From positions 1-51,254 of the forward strand of contig CAZNDH010000012.1 in NCBI GenBank assembly GCA_964571765.1: a DNA stretch of 51,254 bases, written 5' to 3'. Positions within the stretch are counted from its first letter, which is position 1, and the number at the start of each line of letters is the position of its first letter. Below the pieces are notes generated by a model. That model was not told the DNA's origin, ran no database searches, and saw only the letters and a program-made list of their open reading frames with translations. Both the position numbers and the translations under genes were made by a program. Below are positions 16,204 through 25,416 of this stretch, one piece after another. The DNA is from ZC4RG35 sp964571765 (lineage in GTDB: Bacteria; Actinomycetota; Acidimicrobiia; Spongiisociales; ZC4RG35).

Positions 16204-17088
16204 TCAGTGCAGCGGGTCCTCGACACCGAGGAGCCGCAGGGCGTTGTACTTGAGGATGTCCGGCGTCACCTCCGGGTCTACGTCGAGTGTGGCGAAGTCC
16301 TCGAGCCAACGGTCGGGCGTGATCAACGGAAAGTCCGACCCGAAGAGAGCCTGGTGTCTCAAATTGGTGGCCATCGCCCTGACGAGTTGAGGGGGAAATC
16401 GTTTGGGGGACCAGCCAGAGAGATCGATTGCCACCTGAGGCTTGTGCATGGCCACCGACAGTGCTTCGTCCTGCCAGGGGAAGGCGGGATGAGCCATCAC
16501 GATCGACAGCCCGGGGAAGTCGACGGCCACATCGTCGATCTCCATCGGGTTGCCGTACTTGAGACGGATCCCCCCTCCTCCCGGGAGCCCGGCACCGATC
16601 CCGCTGTGCCCGGTGTGAAAGAGGGCTATGGCGCCGGCGGCCTCGATCAACTCGTACAACGGGTAGGCCGACCGGTCGTTGGGGTGGAACTGCTGAAGGT
16701 TGGGATGGAACTTGAAGCCGCGGACTGTCCCCTCCGCCAGGAGCTCTCGAGCCTCGGCCACCCCCTCCTTCTCCCGGCGAGGATCGATGCTGGCAAAAGG
16801 GATCAACACGTCGGGGTGCTCCCGAGCCTTCTCCACCACGTACTGGTTGGGTATCCGCGGCTGTCCGGTGGTCAGAGCCGAGTCGACTCCGAAGACCACG
16901 GCGAGCATTCTGCGCTCCCGGTAGTAGGAGGCGATCTCGTCGACGGTGGGGAGGTGGGAGCTTCCCTTGAAGTAGCGCATCACTGCCTCTCGAAGACCGA
17001 CACTGAGGTGGTCGTCGCCGGAGGGCCCGGTCTCGATGTGGACATGGAAGTCCACCGCGGCGATCTCGGAAAAGGGACGATTCTCCAT
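16204..17088 (-). CDS. Amidohydrolase_2 (ACMSD-like) metal-dependent hydrolase/decarboxylase
   Basis: 294 residues of the amidohydrolase-2 TIM-barrel family. Metal and active-site motifs: DFHVH at about 13-17, GFKFHPNLQQF, LFHTGHSG, VMAHPAF and FGSDFP. This family includes aminocarboxymuconate-semialdehyde and resorcylate decarboxylases as well as hydrolases of ring-derived acids. It diverges from the acyl-CoA ligase; the ATCAAG palindrome lies eight bases upstream of its ATG. I take it as part of the same catabolic locus. Confidence 0.9.
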   Translation of the reverse strand: MENRPFSEIAAVDFHVHIETGPSGDDHLSVGLREAVMRYFKGSSHLPTVDEIASYYRERRMLAVVFGVDSALTTGQPRIPNQYVVEKAREHPDVLIPFASIDPRREKEGVAEARELLAEGTVRGFKFHPNLQQFHPNDRSAYPLYELIEAAGAIALFHTGHSGIGAGLPGGGGIRLKYGNPMEIDDVAVDFPGLSIVMAHPAFPWQDEALSVAMHKPQVAIDLSGWSPKRFPPQLVRAMATNLRHQALFGSDFPLITPDRWLEDFATLDVDPEVTPDILKYNALRLLGVEDPLH

Positions 17089-17096
17089 GATCGCCT

Positions 17097-17111
17097 ATCA
17101 AGCTACCTGAT
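17097..17111. promoter_or_regulatory. Candidate MarR operator (site 1)
   Basis: ATCAAGCTACCTGAT, an imperfect palindrome in the 57-bp gap between the divergent amidohydrolase and ligase genes. It matches the perfect site at 25417-25431 at 13 of 15 positions, the other outer promoter of this locus. Confidence 0.7.
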
Positions 17112-17145
17112 ATATTGGAAACGGTGAGCGTGAAGGGGTGAAGCC

Positions 17146-18753
17146 GTGAGAGGCCTCATGCAGGACGTGCCGCTGGCGATCCCGATGATCATCGACAGAG
17201 CAGTGGCCTTGGGTCACTCGATGAGGATCGTCTCGGTTGAGCCGGCGGGGATAGTCCGGAAATCGTGGGCCGACATCGGTGACCGGGCCGGCCGGCTGGG
17301 AGCAATGCTCGACTCGCTGGGTGTGCCGAGCGGAGAGGTGGTTGGCAGCTTCGCCTGGAACGGTCACCGCCATCTCGAGCTCTACTACGGCGTCCCCTCC
17401 GCAGGAAGGGTGCTCCATGCCATCAATGTTCGGCTCCATCCCGATGTCCTCGAATACGTGATCGGCCATGCCCAAGACCGGGTGATTCTGGTCGACGCCT
17501 CACTCACCGGCACTCTCGCTCCGCTACGAGGTCGTTTGGACGTCAAGGCTTTCGTGGTCATGGAGGACGGCGCCGAGGTCGATCCGGCGTTCGCCGACGA
17601 TCTCCGCTACGAGGAGCTGATGGAGGCTGCCAACCCGGTCGAGCGACCAGTGGTGGACGAGAATGCGGCGGCGGCGATCTGCTTCACCAGCGGGACCACA
17701 GGGAGGCCCAAGGCAGTTGTGTACTCCCACCGCTCGGTCGTGCTCCATTCCATGGCCGAGTTGATGGTCGACGGCCACGCCATCCGCCGTGGTGACGTCC
17801 TGCTCCCACTGACGCCCATGTTCCATGTCAATTGTTGGGGTCTGCCCTACACGGCCGGCCTCGCCCCCGCCTCACTGATCTTTGCCGGGGCCGACACGAG
17901 CCCACAAGCAGTGACCCGCCTGATCACAGAGGAACGGCCCAATGTGCTGGCAGGCATCCCGACCTTCTGGGTGCAGATGGACCCGGTATTCGCCTCGGGT
18001 GACCACGACCTCTCATCAGTCGAGCGCATCCTGTGCGGTGGAGCCGAGGCTCCCCCCGCCCTCATCGAGAAGTACACCCGGAGGGGTATCGACTTCTTCC
18101 ACGGGTGGGGCATGACCGAGATGTCACCCAGCGGAACCGGGAACTGGATAAGGGCTGATAGCGCCGACGTGGAGAGCATCGCCAAACAGGGCGTGCCTGC
18201 TCCAACGGTCGAGCTCCGCCTGGTAGCCGATGACGGCAGCGTCCTCCCGTGGGACGGACAGTCGGTCGGAGAGATACAGGTACGGGGCCCGTGGGTGGCC
18301 GCGGCTTACCTCGACCCCGACGACAACTCCAACGAGGAGAGGTTCGATGAAGGCTGGCTCCGCACCGGAGATGTAGGCCGGGTCGCCCCTGACGGCACCC
18401 TCGAGATCGTCGACCGAACCAAGGACCTGGTGAAGTCGGGCGGCGAGTGGATCAGCTCGGTGGAGCTCGAGCGACTGTTGGCAGCCCATCCCGGGGTGAG
18501 GGAATCGGCGGTCATCGCCGTGCCCCACCAGCGGTGGGGAGAACGCCCCGCGGCCATCGTGGTGGCTCAAGAGACGGGAACGGTCGGTGAAAACGAACTC
18601 AGAGACTTCCTCTCCGAGAGGGTGGCCTCCTGGCAGGTGCCGGATTGGATCGTGTTCACCGGCGACCTGCCCAAGACCGGTGTGGGCAAGATCGACAAGC
18701 GGCGCCTCCGTGAGGAGTACCTCCCTCTGCTCTCCGACAGTGATTCCAAATAG
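17146..18753 (+). CDS. Acyl-CoA ligase (AMP-binding, fatty-acyl/aryl-CoA synthetase type)
   Basis: 535 residues of the adenylate-forming family. Motifs in order: ICFTSGTTGRPKAVVYSHRS (about 177-196), MFHVNCWGLPY, FHGWGMTEMSP (about 319-329), GWLRTGDVGRV, the Lys hinge region DRTKDLVKSGGEWISS and the C-terminal catalytic Lys in LPKTGVGKIDKR. It activates a carboxylic acid to its CoA thioester using ATP. Start GTG 17146 with GAAGGGG upstream; ATG 17158 is an alternative. First gene of the importer operon, so its substrate is probably the imported acid. Confidence 0.94.
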   Translation: MRGLMQDVPLAIPMIIDRAVALGHSMRIVSVEPAGIVRKSWADIGDRAGRLGAMLDSLGVPSGEVVGSFAWNGHRHLELYYGVPSAGRVLHAINVRLHPDVLEYVIGHAQDRVILVDASLTGTLAPLRGRLDVKAFVVMEDGAEVDPAFADDLRYEELMEAANPVERPVVDENAAAAICFTSGTTGRPKAVVYSHRSVVLHSMAELMVDGHAIRRGDVLLPLTPMFHVNCWGLPYTAGLAPASLIFAGADTSPQAVTRLITEERPNVLAGIPTFWVQMDPVFASGDHDLSSVERILCGGAEAPPALIEKYTRRGIDFFHGWGMTEMSPSGTGNWIRADSADVESIAKQGVPAPTVELRLVADDGSVLPWDGQSVGEIQVRGPWVAAAYLDPDDNSNEERFDEGWLRTGDVGRVAPDGTLEIVDRTKDLVKSGGEWISSVELERLLAAHPGVRESAVIAVPHQRWGERPAAIVVAQETGTVGENELRDFLSERVASWQVPDWIVFTGDLPKTGVGKIDKRRLREEYLPLLSDSDSK

Positions 18754-19503
18754 GTGTCTAGAGCGGATGTCACAGTGCTCGATCTGGTAGACGTCAGCGT
18801 CAGATTCGGAGGGCTTCAAGCACTCGACCGCCTCTCCCTCTCGGTGGAGGAGGGCGAGATCCTGGGGATGATCGGGCCCAACGGGTCGGGGAAGTCGACC
18901 GCCTTCAATGTGATCACCGGCTCGGTGAAGTCGCGCCAAGGGCAGGTGGTCTTCGACGGTGAGGAGATCACCGGGCTCCCACCACACCAGGTCGCCCGCA
19001 AGGGAATCGCCCGCACCTTCCAGGTGGTGCGGCCCTTCCCGCACCTGACCGCACTGGAGAACGTGCTCGCCGGCCGGCTGTTCGGCGGTGAGGGGTCGGC
19101 AAGGAACGAGGCCAGCGTGGCCGAAGCCCGACGTGTCCTCGAAGAGGTCGGGCTGGCCCACAAGGCGGACACCAAGGCGGAGTCGTTCACCATCCTGGAG
19201 AGGAAGTGGCTCGAGGTTGGCAGGGCTCTGGCCGGTCGGCCCAAGATGATGCTGCTCGACGAGTTCATGGCCGGGATCGCCACCAGGGAGATCCCCGACG
19301 CCGTGGACCTGGTGAAGTCGATCAACGCCTCCGGGGTCACCGTGATCCTGGTCGAGCACATCATCAAGGCGATAACCGACGCCTGCGATCGGGTGGTGGT
19401 CCTCGATGCCGGTCGGAAGCTTGCCGAAGGGTCGGTCGCCGATGTGGTCGCCGACCCGGCGGTGGTGCAGGCCTATCTGGGGACGCGTCATGTTGACCGT
19501 TGA
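18754..19503 (+). CDS. livG: Branched-chain-type ABC importer ATPase, LivG-like
   Basis: 249 residues. Walker A GPNGSGKST at about 37-45, ARKGIARTFQVVRPFP (the LivG Q-loop block), Walker B MMLLDEFMAG and the H-loop LVEHIIKAI. The usual LSGGQ signature is replaced by FTILERKWLEVGRAL, a variant known among LivG homologues. It starts with GTG immediately after the TAG of the ligase. Energises uptake with its LivF partner. Confidence 0.92.
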   Translation: MSRADVTVLDLVDVSVRFGGLQALDRLSLSVEEGEILGMIGPNGSGKSTAFNVITGSVKSRQGQVVFDGEEITGLPPHQVARKGIARTFQVVRPFPHLTALENVLAGRLFGGEGSARNEASVAEARRVLEEVGLAHKADTKAESFTILERKWLEVGRALAGRPKMMLLDEFMAGIATREIPDAVDLVKSINASGVTVILVEHIIKAITDACDRVVVLDAGRKLAEGSVADVVADPAVVQAYLGTRHVDR

Positions 19504-20194
19504 GGGCCTCGAGGTTGCCTACGGCGATCTCCAGGTGGTCTGGGGAATCTCGTTCCAGGTACCTGCCGAGTCGATCGTGGCCATCCTCGGCCCCAACGGG
19601 GCGGGCAAGACGTCCACCCTGCTGGCGCTGATGGGCCTCCTCCCGGTCCGGGCCGGGACCGCCTCGTTCGAGGGGGCGCCGTTGCTCGGGGTCCCCTCCC
19701 ATCAGCTGGTCGAGCGCGGGCTGGTGATGATCCCCGAAGAGCGGGCCACCTTCACCACCCTGTCCGTAGAGGAGAACCTCGAGGTGGGCGCCTACACCCC
19801 CCGGGCCCGACCCGCCTCGAGGCAGACGATGGCCGAGGTGTTCGAGATCTTCCCCCGGCTCGCCGAAAGGAGGTCGCAGGGAGCCGGAACCCTCAGCGGG
19901 GGGGAGCGGCAGATGCTGGCGATCGGCAAGGCCTTGATGGCCCAGCCCAAGCTCCTCATCCTCGACGAGCCGTCTCTGGGCTTGGCACCAATCGTCGTCG
20001 AGAACACCTTCGAGGTGATATCGGGGATCAGGGAACGAGGGGTCTCGGTGCTGATAGTGGAACAGCACGTCGAGATGATCCTGGAGATCGCCGACCACGC
20101 CTACATCCTCGAGATGGGGAAGATGGTGGCCGAGGGCACCGGCTCGGAACTGGCCACCGACCCCAGAGTGCGAGAGGCCTATCTGAGCCTATGA
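19490..20194 (+). CDS. livF: Branched-chain-type ABC importer ATPase, LivF-like
   Basis: 234 residues. Walker A GPNGAGKTS, RGLVMIPEERATFTTLSVEENL (LivF-type), intact signature LSGGERQMLAIGKALM, Walker B LLILDEPSLGLAP and IVEQHVEMIL. ATG 19490 lies inside the end of livG, with 14 bases of overlap. Forms the ATPase heterodimer with LivG. Confidence 0.94.
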   Translation: MLTVEGLEVAYGDLQVVWGISFQVPAESIVAILGPNGAGKTSTLLALMGLLPVRAGTASFEGAPLLGVPSHQLVERGLVMIPEERATFTTLSVEENLEVGAYTPRARPASRQTMAEVFEIFPRLAERRSQGAGTLSGGERQMLAIGKALMAQPKLLILDEPSLGLAPIVVENTFEVISGIRERGVSVLIVEQHVEMILEIADHAYILEMGKMVAEGTGSELATDPRVREAYLSL

Positions 20195-21072
20195 GCCGGC
20201 TGGTCCTCCAGAGCGCGGTTTCGGGCCTACTGGTCGGAGGAATATACGGTCTGGTTGCGTTGGGCCTCGCACTCGCCTTTGGCGTGCTCAAGGTCTTGAA
20301 CGTGGCCCACGGTGAGCTGCTGATGCTGGGCGGTTACGCCGCCTTCTTCGCCTTCACTCTGTGGGGCGTCGACCCCATCGCCTCCATTCCGCTGGTATTC
20401 CTGGGAATGTTCCTGTTCGGGGTGGTCCTCTACATGACTCTCTTCCGCCATGTCACCAGCCTGCCTATCGGACCCCGGATCAAGAACTCACTGCTGATCT
20501 CGTTCGGACTGGTTCTGATCCTCCAGGTGCTGGCGGTACGCCTCTTCACCGGTGACGAACGAACCATCTCGACCTCCTACTCGTCCGAAGCAATCACCAT
20601 CGGCGTGATACGGGTCCCGATGGTGAGGCTGGCCGGCCTGCTGGTGGCGGTGGCGGCCGCATTCATCCTCGACTGGGTCCTGGCCCACACCCGTTTCGGA
20701 AGGGCGCTGCGCGCCACCTCGGAAGACTGGGCTCGGGCATCCCTCACCGGGGTGAACGTGGGCCGGGTCTATCTGATCGCCTTCGCCGTCTCCGCAGGGC
20801 TGGCGGCGATCGCCGGGTCGCTGATCAGTCTCGGCTACAACGTGAGTCCCAGCATCGGCCTGGGATGGACCCTCAAGGCGCTGATCGTGGTGGTGCTGGC
20901 CGGTTTGGGGAGCATGAGGGGGATCATCCTCGCCGGGATGTTCCTCGGTCTCTCCGAGAGTCTGGCCGCGGTCTGGCTCGGTGGGCAATACCGGGAGATC
21001 GCTGCCCTGGTGTTGTTCCTCATCGTGCTCAGCATTCGACCGCAGGGCTTCTTCGGGAGGGCCCATGGCTAG
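20191..21072 (+). CDS. livH: Branched-chain-type ABC importer permease, LivH-like
   Basis: 293 residues, about eight membrane helices. The N-terminal GGIYGLVALGLALAFGVLKV and LNVAHGELLMLGGY, and the later VLAGLGSMRGIILAGMFLG, are LivH signatures. The start overlaps the livF stop as ATGA. Membrane permease of the carboxylate/amino-acid importer. Confidence 0.94.
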   Translation: MSRLVLQSAVSGLLVGGIYGLVALGLALAFGVLKVLNVAHGELLMLGGYAAFFAFTLWGVDPIASIPLVFLGMFLFGVVLYMTLFRHVTSLPIGPRIKNSLLISFGLVLILQVLAVRLFTGDERTISTSYSSEAITIGVIRVPMVRLAGLLVAVAAAFILDWVLAHTRFGRALRATSEDWARASLTGVNVGRVYLIAFAVSAGLAAIAGSLISLGYNVSPSIGLGWTLKALIVVVLAGLGSMRGIILAGMFLGLSESLAAVWLGGQYREIAALVLFLIVLSIRPQGFFGRAHG

Positions 21073-22027
21073 ACGACTCCCTTTGCTGGCCGGTCTGGTG
21101 GTCATGGTGCTGGTGGCGGGCATCGGCTGGCGATCGTCCAACCAGCACCTCCTCACCGTCGCCATCCAGACAATGACGCTGGCCGCCCTCGCCAGTAGCT
21201 GGAACATCCTCGGGGGGTTCGCCGGTCAGATCAGCCTGGGTCACGCCGCCTTCTTCGGATTGGGGGCACTGATCACACGAGAGTCGTGGCTGGGAGGTTG
21301 GCCACTCCTGGCGTCGATGGCGGTGGCGGTGGCGGTGACCAGCGTGGTTGCGGTGGTTGTCGGCATCCCGATGCTGCGCTTTCGCCACATCTACTTCTCG
21401 ATCGGGACCCTGGCCTTGGGGGTGGCGGTCTTTCTCACCGTCGGCAACATGCGACCCGGCATCAGTTCGCTCCCCGCCGAGATGCTCCGCAACTACAGCT
21501 TCACCGAGCCCTACTTCGTGACCCTGGCGGTTCTGGTGGTCGCGGTGGCGGTCTCGGTATGGCTCAAGAACAGCAAAGTGGGCTTGGGGATGATGGCGGT
21601 ACGCGACGACGAGGAAGCTGCTGCTGCGACCGGGGTGGGGCCTCTCTTCCACAAGATGGTCGCCTTCGTGGTCAGTGCCGCCCTGGCAGGCCTCGCTGGG
21701 GCCGCCTTCGGCTACTTCACCGCCAGCTACTACCCCAGCTTCCCCTTCAGTGTCCTCTGGACGTTCGAAGCGATCCTGGTGGTGTTCATCGGTGGCGTCG
21801 GGACCATTGCCGGCCCGCTCATCGGGTCGGTCTTCTTCGTGGTGGGACGAGACATCCTGCCGACCGACATCGGTGGATACCACGTCCTGATCTTCGGAGC
21901 CCTTTTCATCTTGGTCGTCCTCTTGCTCCCCGGCGGCATGTCGGAGGCGGCCCAGCGAGTCATCCAACGGGTGTCCACCAAGGGCACCCAGACCCCCAAG
22001 GAAAGCAAGAAAAAGGAGATGGTATGA
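21065..22027 (+). CDS. livM: Branched-chain-type ABC importer permease, LivM-like
   Basis: 320 residues, about nine to ten membrane helices. LivM signatures SWNILGGFAGQISLGHAAFF, VGLGMMAVRDDEEAAAATGV and FIGGVGTIAGPLIGS are present. ATG 21065 lies inside livH (8-base overlap). The stop overlaps the start of the binding protein as ATGA. Confidence 0.94.
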   Translation: MARRLPLLAGLVVMVLVAGIGWRSSNQHLLTVAIQTMTLAALASSWNILGGFAGQISLGHAAFFGLGALITRESWLGGWPLLASMAVAVAVTSVVAVVVGIPMLRFRHIYFSIGTLALGVAVFLTVGNMRPGISSLPAEMLRNYSFTEPYFVTLAVLVVAVAVSVWLKNSKVGLGMMAVRDDEEAAAATGVGPLFHKMVAFVVSAALAGLAGAAFGYFTASYYPSFPFSVLWTFEAILVVFIGGVGTIAGPLIGSVFFVVGRDILPTDIGGYHVLIFGALFILVVLLLPGGMSEAAQRVIQRVSTKGTQTPKESKKKEMV

Positions 22028-23286
22028 GAAGGAGAGCACTGGCGGTGCTGGCAGCGGTGATGCTGATCTCGGCGGCTTGCACCCCAGAGACCACAACGAC
22101 CACCACCATGGCGTCGGAGACGACTACCACCGGCGCAGCCACCACCACGACGGGGCAACCGGCCGAGGCGCCGGCGTCGATCAAGGTGGGAGCGGTGGTG
22201 CCCTTGACGGGTGCCTTCGCCGGAGGTGGGGCCCAGATCGAGCGTGGCTACATCTATGCGGTCGAGGCCATCAACGAGGCGGGGGGAGTCATGGTCGAAG
22301 AGTTCGGGGTGTCCATTCCCCTGGACCTCGTCGTTCGCGATGACGCCTCCGACCCCAACCAGACTGCGAGCATCGCCGAGCAGTTGGCCGGTGAGGGGGC
22401 GGTGGCCCTCTTGGGCGGCTTCGCCACTCCGGTGGTGGCCGCCGGCATCGCCAGCGCGGAGAGAAACGGCATTCCCTACCTGGCAGCCGCCACCTCGGTG
22501 CAGGCGCTTCATGAGCAGGGGTTCCGCTACTTCTTCTCACCGTTCCCCAAGTCGCCTGACATGGCGGCGTCGGTCTATGAGATGCTCAATGATCTCGTGC
22601 CGGAAGGAGAGCGCCCGCTCAGGGTTGGCATCTTCCAGGAGGCCACCGACTGGGGCAATGAGCTGGGGCCACTGTGGGCCGAGCATGCCGAGGAATTCGG
22701 GTACGAGGTGGTACTCCACGAGACCTATGCCCCGGGGTCGTCGGACTTCACCGATCTGATCCTGAGGGCACAGGCGGCGGACGTGCAGGCCCTGTTCAGC
22801 CTGCCTGCCCCGCCCGACGGGTTCGCCATTTATCAGCAGATGGGTGAGCTCGACTGGAAGCCTGCCTTCAACCTGGTGGTGCGGGCCGCCGACGTTCCCA
22901 CTTGGAACGATCTCGGCCCGGCCGGGGATGGCGTGGTGCTGTCCACCCCATGGCATCCAGGGCTCGGTCTCCCGGGAACCGATGCGGTGAACCAGCGACA
23001 CCTCGACGAGGTGGGTCGGCCCGCCGATCCGGTGGTTGGCAGTGCCTACGCCCTGGTCCAGATCCTGGCCGATGCCATCGAGCGCGCCGGAACCCTGGAC
23101 CGCGAGGCGGTGAGGGATGCCATTGCCGCCACCGACGGCCTGGAGACCATCCTCGGGCCGATCACCTTCCGGGAAAACGGAACCGCCCCGGTTCCCAACC
23201 CGCTGATGCAAAGGTACGACGGTGCGATCCGGCTCATCTGGCCGGCCGGATCAGGAACCTCGGAGCTGGTCTACCCCGCTCCCTGA
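22024..23286 (+). CDS. Substrate-binding lipoprotein of the Liv-type importer
   Basis: 420 residues. Lipoprotein signal with lipobox ISAAC at about 16-20, then a Thr-rich linker (TTTTTTMASETTTTGAATTT) and a type-I periplasmic-binding fold. It opens IKVGAVVPLTGAFAGGGAQI, continues LVVRDDASDPNQTASIAEQL and closes ITFRENGTAPVPNPLMQR. This is the Peripla_BP_6 family that binds branched-chain amino acids, aromatic acids or other carboxylates. ATG 22024 overlaps livM. It sits last in the operon and is followed by a very strong hairpin. Confidence 0.93.
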   Translation: MRRRALAVLAAVMLISAACTPETTTTTTMASETTTTGAATTTTGQPAEAPASIKVGAVVPLTGAFAGGGAQIERGYIYAVEAINEAGGVMVEEFGVSIPLDLVVRDDASDPNQTASIAEQLAGEGAVALLGGFATPVVAAGIASAERNGIPYLAAATSVQALHEQGFRYFFSPFPKSPDMAASVYEMLNDLVPEGERPLRVGIFQEATDWGNELGPLWAEHAEEFGYEVVLHETYAPGSSDFTDLILRAQAADVQALFSLPAPPDGFAIYQQMGELDWKPAFNLVVRAADVPTWNDLGPAGDGVVLSTPWHPGLGLPGTDAVNQRHLDEVGRPADPVVGSAYALVQILADAIERAGTLDREAVRDAIAATDGLETILGPITFRENGTAPVPNPLMQRYDGAIRLIWPAGSGTSELVYPAP

Positions 23287-23296
23287 CCCAACCTCA

Positions 23297-23332
23297 CCTG
23301 GGGGGAGTAACCATGCGGTTACTCCCCCCAGG
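23297..23332 (+). terminator. Strong hairpin at the end of the importer operon
   Basis: Perfect 16-bp inverted repeat 23297-23312 with 23317-23332, loop ATGC, 10 bp after the stop codon of the binding protein. There is no T-run, so it may act as a terminator or protect the mRNA 3' end. Confidence 0.75.
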
Positions 23333-23528
23333 CTCGAAACCCGAGCAGGGCCCCGGATGAGGTGACAGCTGGCGGTGGGCCCTCGGCACGCATGATGGGT
23401 GGGCCTGAATCCGTCTCGGCGTGAAGTGGGAGAGCGGTGCCCGCAAGCGACGGGATCCCGGCTCGGGGTTGGTAATGCGCATCGGCTCCCGCTGGAGAGG
23501 TGACAGCCAAGGCCAAATGACCCGGCGG

Positions 23529-24023
23529 TCAATCTGAGCTGGGAAAGCCTCTCAAATTGCGGGCGCACTCCAAGAGGAGGGCGATGACCTCGGTCTGGTG
23601 CTCCGAAGCGACATCTCCCAGCATCACCATCTCCATGGCGTCAACCGCCACATTGCAGCGCTCCAGCAGGTCGTGGCCCTGCTGGGTCAGGTGGGTGTGG
23701 CGCATCGACCCATGCGACTCCGATTGTGGTCTGTCGATCAGCCCACGCTGCTCGAGGGAGCCGATCATCTCGTGCATTGCCTGTGGCGAGACAAAGGAGC
23801 GGCGGGCCAGCTGGGCATTGGAGTAGCCGCCGCGGAGATCAATCAGGCTGAGGGCGGTGTACTCGGCGACGGTCAGCCCGAACGGTCGAAGAACGGCACC
23901 CAGGCTGCGACGGATGCTCCGGTCGAGAGTTCCCACCGCATAGCTGAAACGGGGACCCTCGAGCTCATCGTGCTCCGGGGTGACACTCTTGTCGTGCTTG
24001 CCCTGGCCGACCCCGACCTTCAT
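23529..24023 (-). CDS. MarR-family transcriptional regulator
   Basis: 164 residues with the winged-helix MarR layout: LGAVLRPFGLTVAEYTALSL, recognition helix NAQLARRSFVSPQAMHEMIG, wing RPQSESHGSMRHTHLTQQG. ATG 24023 overlaps the MaoC stop as ATGA, so the longer open frame is rejected. It is the last gene of the SDR-MaoC-MarR operon and probably controls both outer promoters of the locus through the ATCAAG palindromes, with a CoA thioester or the free acid as likely ligand. That binding is inference. Confidence 0.92.
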   Translation of the reverse strand: MKVGVGQGKHDKSVTPEHDELEGPRFSYAVGTLDRSIRRSLGAVLRPFGLTVAEYTALSLIDLRGGYSNAQLARRSFVSPQAMHEMIGSLEQRGLIDRPQSESHGSMRHTHLTQQGHDLLERCNVAVDAMEMVMLGDVASEHQTEVIALLLECARNLRGFPSSD

Positions 24024-24481
24024 GTGGCGAATTGGTGTCGCAGGACCGCCCTGGCCACGCAGGCCGGGCGGTCCTGACCCTCGACCTGCAGAACGCAATC
24101 CACTTTCACCTGGACTCCTGAATCGACGTCGGCTGCCTCGGCAAGTGTCGCCGCCAGTCGCACTCGCGAGCCCGACGGCACCGGGGCAGGGAACCTGACC
24201 TTGTCCAGACCGTAATTGATCGAGGCGGAACGGTTCTCGATTACGAGCACTTCCTCGAGCAGGGGCAGGAGCAGGGACAGGGTCAGGTACCCGTGGGCGA
24301 TGGTCGTCCCGAACGGACCTACCGCGGCCCGCTCAGGGTCGGTGTGGATCCACTGGTCGTCCCCGGTGAGTTGGGCGAACCCGTCGATGCGGGCCTGGGT
24401 CACCTCAACCCACGAAGAAGTGCCGAGCTCGTCGCCGACCAAGGCATGGATGTCCTCGGGGCTGCGAACTACGACGCTCAT
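24020..24481 (-). CDS. MaoC-like (NodN-type) enoyl-CoA hydratase
   Basis: 153-residue hot-dog-fold protein. The hydratase-2 motif is seen as DGFAQLTGDDQWIHTDPERA followed by GPFGTTIAHGYLTLSLL, matching NodN-type MaoC proteins, with Asp and His of D-x-x-x-I-H as catalytic pair. It hydrates 2-enoyl-CoA to 3-hydroxyacyl-CoA in beta-oxidation-like routes. ATG 24481 overlaps the SDR stop (ATGA), so it is translationally coupled on both sides. With the SDR it could form a hydration/oxidation pair. Confidence 0.93.
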   Translation of the reverse strand: MSVVVRSPEDIHALVGDELGTSSWVEVTQARIDGFAQLTGDDQWIHTDPERAAVGPFGTTIAHGYLTLSLLLPLLEEVLVIENRSASINYGLDKVRFPAPVPSGSRVRLAATLAEAADVDSGVQVKVDCVLQVEGQDRPACVARAVLRHQFAT

Positions 24482-25392
24482 GCTCCAGGGTCCGGCATCG
24501 ATATCCCATAGGGCTGAGTCTGTGACGCCAGGTGCTTGGAGAACTCGTCGGCGACACCATCGGCGTCCCAGCCCCCGTCGGAGAACACCGTGGCCACCTC
24601 CACCGGATAGCTCCAAAGGGCGAGACGGTCTCCCCCCAACCCGATGGTCTGACCGGTGATCCCTGAGCTCTCGTCGGAGACGAGGAAGACGACGATAGGG
24701 GCGACCTCGTCGACCGATCCGACTGCCTGATCGCGTCGCATCCAGGCCGGCAGTGGTATGCCGTCCCGTTCAAAAGCCTCGATGTGAGGCGCGAATGCGG
24801 GGATGGTCTTGGTCATTTCGGTCGCCGCGGTGGGGATGATGCAGTTGACGGTGACCTCCGAACGGGCCAGCTCCATGGCCCAGGTCCGGGCCATGGCGGT
24901 GATCCCCGCCTTGCAGGCGGCGTAGTTCGACTGCCCGAAGTTGCCGTGCTGACCCGCGGGGGATCCGACGAGGATGAGCCGGCCACCGTGACCTGCCTCA
25001 CGAAAGTAGGTGGCGGCGCTGCGGGCGCAGGTGAAGGTCCCTCTCAGATGGACATTGACCACGTCGTCGAAGTCCTCGTCGGTCATCTTCCAGAGGACGC
25101 GGTCGCGAATCACCCCGGCGTTGGTGATCATGGCGTCGAGCCGGCCAAAGCCGTCGAGCGCCGCTTGGACCAGCTCGTCTGCCGAGCGGCTGTCCCCTAC
25201 CGACCCGGTGTGGACCACCACCGATCCGCCCTCTGACTCGATGACCTGTGCCACCTCCGCCGCCGAGCCGGCATCCACGTCGTTGACGACCACCGAGGCA
25301 CCAGCTGCTGCCAGAGCCCGAGCGTATGCCCGACCCAATCCACGCCCGGCCCCGGTGACCACCGCAACCTTGTCCGTCAGCCTCGTAGCCAC
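24478..25392 (-). CDS. Short-chain dehydrogenase, 3-hydroxyacyl-CoA dehydrogenase (HSD17B4)-like
   Basis: 304-residue SDR. Cofactor loop TGAGRGLG, NDVD, ITNAGVIRDR, catalytic Ser in LVGSPAGQ and the YAACK Tyr/Lys pair. The extension after residue 250 is typical of the (3R)-hydroxyacyl-CoA dehydrogenase-like branch. Start GTG 25392; the palindrome at 25417-25431 is 24 bases upstream. First gene of the operon leading to MaoC and MarR. Likely oxidises the 3-hydroxyacyl-CoA made by MaoC. Confidence 0.92.
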   Translation of the reverse strand: MATRLTDKVAVVTGAGRGLGRAYARALAAAGASVVVNDVDAGSAAEVAQVIESEGGSVVVHTGSVGDSRSADELVQAALDGFGRLDAMITNAGVIRDRVLWKMTDEDFDDVVNVHLRGTFTCARSAATYFREAGHGGRLILVGSPAGQHGNFGQSNYAACKAGITAMARTWAMELARSEVTVNCIIPTAATEMTKTIPAFAPHIEAFERDGIPLPAWMRRDQAVGSVDEVAPIVVFLVSDESSGITGQTIGLGGDRLALWSYPVEVATVFSDGGWDADGVADEFSKHLASQTQPYGISMPDPGA

Positions 25393-25416
25393 CTCCGCAT
25401 CTCGGGTCGGAATGGT

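Noticed and set aside
18124..19491. 455-codon minus-strand frame opposite the ligase and livG
   Set aside because: It spans two well-defined genes in antisense and has low-complexity composition without any family motif.
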